Positions 31,984 through 36,419 of a stretch of 36,419 nucleotides of DNA are shown here, piece by piece. The notes under the pieces were generated by a model. The model made no database searches. It was not told the origin of the DNA and was given only the letters and a program-made list of their open reading frames with translations. This DNA comes from Microbacterium ureisolvens (GTDB lineage Bacteria > Actinomycetota > Actinomycetes > Actinomycetales > Microbacteriaceae). The stretch's first letter is position 1, and each line of letters starts with the position of its first letter. A program made the translations under genes and the position numbers. The stretch is taken from the NCBI RefSeq assembly GCF_019511645.1, contig NZ_JAEUAX010000018.1:1-36419 (forward strand). Direction: 5' to 3'.

Positions 31984-33114
31984 TCACAGCTCGGCGTGCA
32001 GCGCCCACACCTTGTCGGCGGCCTCGCGCCATGAGAACGCGCGCCCGCGGTCGCCCGCGAGCACGCCGAGTCGCTCAGCCGCCGCCGTCGACCCTACGCC
32101 GGCCGAGAGCGCCGCACCGAGGCCATCGGACAACTCAGAAGCACCGGTCGCCGGCACCAGGGCTCCCCCGTCGAACACGACCTCGTCGTGCACGGCCGAC
32201 GCGGCCGCAACCACCGGAACCCCCAGTGTGAGGGCATCCACGACGCGCCACGGAAACGCCGCGCGACGCGAAGGCGCCACAAACGCCACGGCTGCGCCGA
32301 ACACCGCCGCGCGATCCTCCGGAGACAGCACCCCGCGTACGTGAAGCGCCCGCTCAGGCAGCCCTGCCGCAGAGGCGAGGTCTGCCACCGCGGGCTCATG
32401 GCCCACCTCGACGTCGATCACGACTACCGGCAGATCGACACCCGACGCTACGACCGCTGCGAGTCCGGCATCCAAGCCCTCCGACGCCAGCGGGTTACCC
32501 GCGAGAAGCACATAGCCCTCGGGCACACCCAGCGATCGACGACGCCCGACCTCATCCGTCGGCACCGCGAACCCGAGTGGCGACGCCCCGGCGATCACCC
32601 GTACCCGGTCGCGAAGGGCCGGCGCGATCTCGAGCAGTCGCGCAGCCAGCGAGTGCGTCGGCACCACCACCGCGTCCGCATGCTTCACCGCACGCTTCAG
32701 CATCGCCTTGTGCCACGCCCCGACCGCCCGGGGCAGTTCCGAGGGCGACTCCCACGGCCGCAGATCCCACACCGTCACCACCGTCTGATCGTGGTCGTGC
32801 ACGCGGTCGTGGCGGACCAAGGGAGCGAACAGCGACGGCGAGTGGATCATCCCGCCACCGATCCCTGTCCCGACGCCGAGCTGCAGCGCGGCAGCGAGCT
32901 CGCGTCGCGGCAGCGCAGTCCGGCGAACCGCCGCCAGCCCGGGCACCGCATCCAATGCCCCCTCGACGCCGCCGGCGGGCGCAATCGCCTCCACCTCGCA
33001 ACCCGACGGCGCGCCCAGCACCAGCGCCCGCGCGAGCTCGCGCGATGCCTCGACCAACTCGGGCTCGGTGGGCGCAACCAGCTGATCCAGCATGACGCGC
33101 AACGTGGCCACCAC
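31984..33114 (-). CDS. GT4 family (group 1) glycosyltransferase
   Basis: A 376-residue GT-B enzyme. The C-terminal half shows the usual pattern VLLAGNPLASEGLD (donor side), ALHVRGVLSPEDRAAVFGAAVAFVAPSRRAAFPWRVVDALTLGVPVVAA, whose F-x-W/R-V-V-D and EAL-like positions match the E-x7-E region loosely, and a final WREAADKVWALH. There is no membrane segment. It starts at GTG three bases after the LCP stop, so they are cotranscribed. Adjacent placement suggests it builds a sugar of the polymer that the LCP protein later attaches; donor is unknown. Confidence 0.85.
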   Translation of the reverse strand: MVATLRVMLDQLVAPTEPELVEASRELARALVLGAPSGCEVEAIAPAGGVEGALDAVPGLAAVRRTALPRRELAAALQLGVGTGIGGGMIHSPSLFAPLVRHDRVHDHDQTVVTVWDLRPWESPSELPRAVGAWHKAMLKRAVKHADAVVVPTHSLAARLLEIAPALRDRVRVIAGASPLGFAVPTDEVGRRRSLGVPEGYVLLAGNPLASEGLDAGLAAVVASGVDLPVVVIDVEVGHEPAVADLASAAGLPERALHVRGVLSPEDRAAVFGAAVAFVAPSRRAAFPWRVVDALTLGVPVVAAASAVHDEVVFDGGALVPATGASELSDGLGAALSAGVGSTAAAERLGVLAGDRGRAFSWREAADKVWALHAEL

Positions 33115-33117
33115 GCG

Positions 33118-34596
33118 TCAGCCCGCCGGCGTCGGGGTCGGCGGGTGAAGCGTCGTCTGCACGAGATCGGCGATGTACGCGTAATCCGGTGCGAACTCGT
33201 CGATGCCGCTCTCGGGCGTCAGCTCGAGCGTCTGCACCTGCTGCTCCTTCGCCTTCACCGCGAGGTCGACGAGGGCCGGGATGAGCGACTGAGGCAGATC
33301 TGTCTCCACGATGTCGGCGCCTGCGGCCGCGACATCCTGGAAGCGCGTAAGCACCACCTGGGGCGTGAACTGGGCCAGGATCGCCTCCTGCAGCTCCCGC
33401 TGGCGCCGCATGCGGTCGAAGTCGCTGGTCGTGTACCGCGAGCGCGCGTACCACTGGGCGGTGTCGCCGTCCATGTGCTGCTGGCCGGCCTCGATCCAGC
33501 CGATCGCCCATGCGTCGACGTCGTGCGGATCGACGCCCTCCGGCGGCCCGCCCTTGGGCAGGCGCTCGACGACGTTGATGTCGACGCCGCCCAGCGCATC
33601 GACGAGCGATGCGAAGCCGTGCATGTCGACGAAGACGTAGTACGGGATCTCGATGCCCAGGATTCCCGCCGCCGCGTCCTTCGTCGCCTCGATCGCGGGC
33701 GTCGAACCCTGAGCGGCAGCATCCGGATAGATGCCCGTCCCGCGATCCTCGCGACACTGCTCGACGGCGTTGGTGAGCTGGTTGATCCCGCTCCCCCAGC
33801 CGCAGTTCGGGTCGCCGTGGCCTTCGAAGCCATTCGGGTACTCGTTCTGCATCGGCCCTTCGGCGAAGGGGAAGTTGGGCATGTCGCGAGGGATGCCGGT
33901 GATCGTCGTCGCGCCCGTCGTGGCATTCACCGAGACCACCGAGATGCTGTCGAACCTCATCGAGTCGCGGCCCTCGCCGCTGTCGGCGCCCAGCAACAGG
34001 ATGTTGTAGTAGCCCTCCGACGGCGGCACGGTCGGGCCGCTCGCCCCGAAGATCGTGCTGATCGTGCTGCGCACTGCGCCGACGGCATTCGACGCGTACA
34101 CCGCGGTTCCGCTCGCGACCACGAGAAGCCCGACGGCCACCAGAGCGATGGCGAACCGCGCGACGCCCCCGGTCTTGACGAGCCGCACGAGACGCAGCGT
34201 GTCGATCGTGAGCACGACCCACAGCACCGCGTACGCGATCAGCAGCCCCTGCGCGATCAGGAGCGGGAGCGGGCGCAGCAGCCCGAGCCAGTCGGGAAGC
34301 CACGCGCTCGTCACGATGCTCAGCCCTACGGTGGGTGCCAGCAGCGCGAACAGCAGCGTGACGACGAGCAACGCCCACATCACCAGGGTCGCCGCGATGC
34401 CGAAACGGCCCAGCCTGCGGTTGCCCGCGAGCACCTGCGCGGAGCCCGGAATGAGGAAGTTGAGCCCGACCAGCCACCACCCGCGACGCGTCATCACGGC
34501 ACGGGACGAGGCATCCGGATTCCTCATCGGACGCTCCTCGACCACCCCCGGACGAACCGGGCGGGCGGTGGTGCGAGGCGCGCTCATGACGCTCAC
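33118..34596 (-). CDS. LytR-CpsA-Psr (LCP) family glycopolymer ligase
   Basis: A 492-residue membrane enzyme that attaches lipid-linked wall polymers to peptidoglycan. It has about four membrane segments before residue 165 (WWLVGLNFLIPGSAQVLA, FGIAATLVMWALLVV, PLLLIAQGLLIAYAVLWVVL, ARFAIALVAVGLLVVA), more than the usual one. The extracellular LCP domain follows with YYNILLLGADSG, DSMRFDSISVVSVN, TITGIPRDMPNF, LVDALGGVDINV and the arginine-rich YARSRYTTSDFDRMRRQREL that binds pyrophosphate. GTG overlaps the purE stop in a GTGA arrangement, with AAGGAG seven bases upstream. Confidence 0.94.
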   Translation of the reverse strand: MSVMSAPRTTARPVRPGVVEERPMRNPDASSRAVMTRRGWWLVGLNFLIPGSAQVLAGNRRLGRFGIAATLVMWALLVVTLLFALLAPTVGLSIVTSAWLPDWLGLLRPLPLLIAQGLLIAYAVLWVVLTIDTLRLVRLVKTGGVARFAIALVAVGLLVVASGTAVYASNAVGAVRSTISTIFGASGPTVPPSEGYYNILLLGADSGEGRDSMRFDSISVVSVNATTGATTITGIPRDMPNFPFAEGPMQNEYPNGFEGHGDPNCGWGSGINQLTNAVEQCREDRGTGIYPDAAAQGSTPAIEATKDAAAGILGIEIPYYVFVDMHGFASLVDALGGVDINVVERLPKGGPPEGVDPHDVDAWAIGWIEAGQQHMDGDTAQWYARSRYTTSDFDRMRRQRELQEAILAQFTPQVVLTRFQDVAAAGADIVETDLPQSLIPALVDLAVKAKEQQVQTLELTPESGIDEFAPDYAYIADLVQTTLHPPTPTPAG

Positions 34597-35108
34597 AGCG
34601 ACTCCTTGAGCCGCCGGTTCTTCTGCTCGACCTGCGCTTCGAGATCCCGGGCGTACGCCTCGACGCGGTCGGCCACCTCGGGATCGGACGCCCCGAGGAT
34701 GCGGGCGGCGAGGAGCCCGGCGTTCTTCGCGCCGTTGATGGAGACGGTGGCGACCGGGATGCCGGCGGGCATCTGCACGATGCTCAGGAGCGAGTCCAGG
34801 CCGTCCAGGGTCGCCAGCTGCACAGGTACGCCGACGACGGGGAGGGCTGTGAGGGATGCGAGCATGCCGGGCAGGTGCGCCGCGCCCCCGGCGCCCGCGA
34901 TGATGACCTTGAGGCCTCGCTCGCGGGCTTCACGTCCGTAGCGCACGAGCTTGTCGACCGTGCGGTGCGCCGAGACGACCTCGACCTCGTGCGGGATGCC
35001 GAAATCGGTGAGCGCCTGAGAGGCGTCGCTCATGACCCGCCAGTCGGAGTCGGAGCCCATGACGACGCCGACGAGCGGCGCCTCGGAGGAATGAAGGGGC
35101 GCAGTCAC
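34593..35108 (-). CDS. purE: N5-carboxyaminoimidazole ribonucleotide mutase
   Basis: The 171-residue enzyme moves the carboxyl group from N5-CAIR to CAIR in purine synthesis. Class I PurE hallmarks are MGSDSD at 17-22, SAHRT at 46-50 with the catalytic histidine, and GAGGAAHLPGM. It has no Shine-Dalgarno site; TAGCCT lies six bases before the GTG at 35108, suggesting leaderless initiation. Downstream coupling to the LCP gene by a four-base overlap puts a wall-assembly gene under a purine promoter. It follows purK across a 58-base gap. Confidence 0.97.
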   Translation of the reverse strand: MTAPLHSSEAPLVGVVMGSDSDWRVMSDASQALTDFGIPHEVEVVSAHRTVDKLVRYGREARERGLKVIIAGAGGAAHLPGMLASLTALPVVGVPVQLATLDGLDSLLSIVQMPAGIPVATVSINGAKNAGLLAARILGASDPEVADRVEAYARDLEAQVEQKNRRLKESL

Positions 35109-35114
35109 TCGTCA

Positions 35115-35120
35115 AGGCTA
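35115..35120 (-). promoter_or_regulatory. TAGCCT -10 box, probable leaderless start of purE
   Basis: On the minus strand TAGCCT is followed by six bases and GTG at 35108. No Shine-Dalgarno sequence is seen. Confidence 0.5.
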
Positions 35121-35166
35121 GGGGGCGAGGCTGGAAACTCCCCGCAACGGCGCGCTTCCGGGCTGT

Positions 35167-36303
35167 TCAGTCCAGGAAGAAGGATGCTGCGGCCCGCGCC
35201 TGGTACGCCACGTCGTCGAGTTCGTCGCCGACGACGTTGACGTGCCCGACCTTGCGGCCCGGGCGCGGCGCCTTGCCGTAGGTGTGGACCTTCGCCTGGG
35301 GGTGCTCGTCCATCGCGGCGGCGAAGCGCGCGTCGAGGGACTCCTCCGCAGGTCCGCCGAGGATGTTGACCATGACGGCCCACCCGGCGACCGGGTCGGT
35401 GTCGCCGAGCGGCAGGTCGAGCACGGCGCGCAGATGCTGCTCGAACTGGCTCGTCACGGCGCCGTCCTGGCTCCAGTGCCCGCTGTTGTGCGGACGCATG
35501 GCGAGCTCGTTGACGAGGAGACGCTCGTCGGTCGTCTCGAAGAGCTCGACCGCCAGCATCCCGGTCACGCCGAGACCCTCGGCGATGGAGACGCCGATCC
35601 CGGCCGCCACCTGCTGCAGGCGATCGCTCGAGTGAGGTGCCGGCGCGATGACCTCGGCGCACACGCCCTCACGCTGCACGGTCTCGACGACCGGGTACGC
35701 ACGCACCGCGCCCGAGGGCCGGCGGGCGACCTGCTGGGCGAGCTCGCGCGTGAAGTCGACGAGCTCCTCGACGAGGAGGGCGCCGCCGTGGGCGTCCTCG
35801 GCGAGGGTCGCGAACCAGTCGTCTGCCTCGGTGCCGGCCGACACGACGCGCACGCCCTTGCCGTCGTAGCCGCCGCGCGGCGTCTTCACGACGGCGCGAC
35901 CGCCGTGGTCGTCGATGAAGGCTTGGAGCTCCTCGGCGTCGGTGACGGCCGCCCAGTCGGGCTGCGGCATCCCGAGCTCCTGCAGGCGCGCGCGCATGAC
36001 CAACTTGTCTTGCGCGAACTTCAGGGCGTCGGGGCCGGGGTGCACGGAGATGCCCTCGCCGACGAGGGTGGCGAGCACATCCTGTGGCACGTGCTCGTGG
36101 TCGAAGGTGAGGACGTCGACGTCGCGCGCGAAGGCGAGCACGGTGTCGGCGTCGCGGTAGTCGCCGACGGCGGTCGCGGCGAGGGATGCCGACATCCCCT
36201 CGTCTTCGGCGAGCACCCTGATCTCGACTCCGAGCTCGACCGCCGGCGCGATCATCATGCGGGCCAGCTGCCCACCCCCGACGACTCCGACTCGCAGCGC
36301 CAT
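35167..36303 (-). CDS. purK: 5-(carboxyamino)imidazole ribonucleotide synthase
   Basis: A 378-residue ATP-grasp enzyme that carboxylates AIR with bicarbonate and ATP, the step before PurE. It begins MALRVGVVGGGQLARMM, and contains TFDHEHVP, KFAQDKLVMR, VVKTPRGGYDGKGV (ATP loop), LVEELVDF and NELAMRPHNSGHW. The ATG at 36303 follows GAGAGGGA by about six bases; an upstream extension to 36342 has no such signal. Length and motifs are normal. Confidence 0.97.
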   Translation of the reverse strand: MALRVGVVGGGQLARMMIAPAVELGVEIRVLAEDEGMSASLAATAVGDYRDADTVLAFARDVDVLTFDHEHVPQDVLATLVGEGISVHPGPDALKFAQDKLVMRARLQELGMPQPDWAAVTDAEELQAFIDDHGGRAVVKTPRGGYDGKGVRVVSAGTEADDWFATLAEDAHGGALLVEELVDFTRELAQQVARRPSGAVRAYPVVETVQREGVCAEVIAPAPHSSDRLQQVAAGIGVSIAEGLGVTGMLAVELFETTDERLLVNELAMRPHNSGHWSQDGAVTSQFEQHLRAVLDLPLGDTDPVAGWAVMVNILGGPAEESLDARFAAAMDEHPQAKVHTYGKAPRPGRKVGHVNVVGDELDDVAYQARAAASFFLD

Positions 36304-36364
36304 GCCATTCCCTCTCGTAAGCCTCCCTCCATCATCCCGCACCGCGGGACGACGGACGCGCCGG

Positions 36365-36418
36365 TCAGGCCTGGGGCAGCGGCGGCTTCGGGGGAACGGC
36401 CGGCTGAGGGCCGGGCGG
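36365..36418 (-). CDS. C-terminal fragment of an unidentified proline-rich protein
   Basis: A minus-strand frame enters from the right edge and ends at a TGA 61 bases before purK. It reads PPGPQPAVPPKPPLPQA, typical of a disordered tail. Only 17 codons are visible, so neither product nor reality is certain, but the placement fits an upstream gene in the same direction. Confidence 0.4.
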   Translation of the reverse strand, partial: PPGPQPAVPPKPPLPQA

Positions 36419-36419
36419 G

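Noticed and set aside
32552..34480. Long open frames antisense to or out of frame with the LCP and GT4 genes
   Set aside because: They are Arg/Ala/His-rich shadow frames that high GC content creates; none has a domain, a ribosome site or sensible boundaries.
1..36419. CRISPR arrays, tRNA genes, insertion sequences or prophage
   Set aside because: Reading both strands I found no regularly spaced repeats, no tRNA-like arm patterns and no transposase, integrase or phage proteins.

Overview
The window looks like a chromosomal segment of a high-GC Gram-positive actinobacterium, most likely a member of the Microbacteriaceae such as Microbacterium. Evidence for this is the GC-rich sequence, frequent GTG and some TTG starts, TANNNT -10 boxes only a few bases from start codons, CWB2 wall-binding repeats, an LCP glycopolymer ligase beside purEK, and a fused RmlC-RmlD protein. 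No single marker proves the genus.

Almost all of it is a large cluster for making, exporting and anchoring cell-surface glycopolymers. From left to right: the tail of a CWB2 wall-binding protein (1-144); two unusual cytoplasmic glycosyltransferases (373-2449); two complete ABC-2 polysaccharide exporters (2442-4585, whose ATPase has a Wzt-type glycan-binding tail, and 4667-6219, without one); UDP-galactopyranose mutase (6244-7386); a GT2-DUF2304 pair followed by a flippase-like membrane protein (7459-9831); a compact heptose operon on the minus strand (9828-13666); an AT3-SGNH O-acyltransferase, a sugar-nucleotide epimerase and a GT2 (13772-18010); a large GT-C-like membrane protein (18103-20094); a rhamnosyltransferase-like GT2 and two tandem RgpF-type rhamnan proteins (20070-24830); a split dTDP-L-rhamnose set, rmlA (minus) and rmlB-rmlCD (plus), around another GT-C-like membrane protein (24848-29786); a secreted lysozyme-like/SH3/CWB2 protein (29857-31878); a GT4 and an LCP ligase (31984-34596); and purE-purK (34593-36303).

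A reasonable joint reading is this. RmlABCD supplies dTDP-L-rhamnose and Glf supplies UDP-galactofuranose. The RgpF and GT2 enzymes build chains on lipid carriers in the cytoplasm, and the ABC exporters or the flippase move them out. GT2-DUF2304 may charge polyprenyl phosphate for the GT-C-like proteins outside the membrane. The AT3-SGNH enzyme decorates the product, LCP attaches it to peptidoglycan, and CWB2 proteins may dock on it.

The most unusual part is the heptose operon. It has a phosphoheptose isomerase fused to a HldE-type nucleotidylyltransferase, a free-standing HldE-type kinase, a histidine phosphatase where GmhB would be expected, and a GT9 (heptosyltransferase-family) enzyme, all translationally coupled. 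ADP-heptose chemistry is typical of Gram-negative LPS, so this arrangement in an actinobacterial wall cluster is the main candidate for a little-described system. I saw no tRNA, rRNA, CRISPR array, transposase or phage gene.
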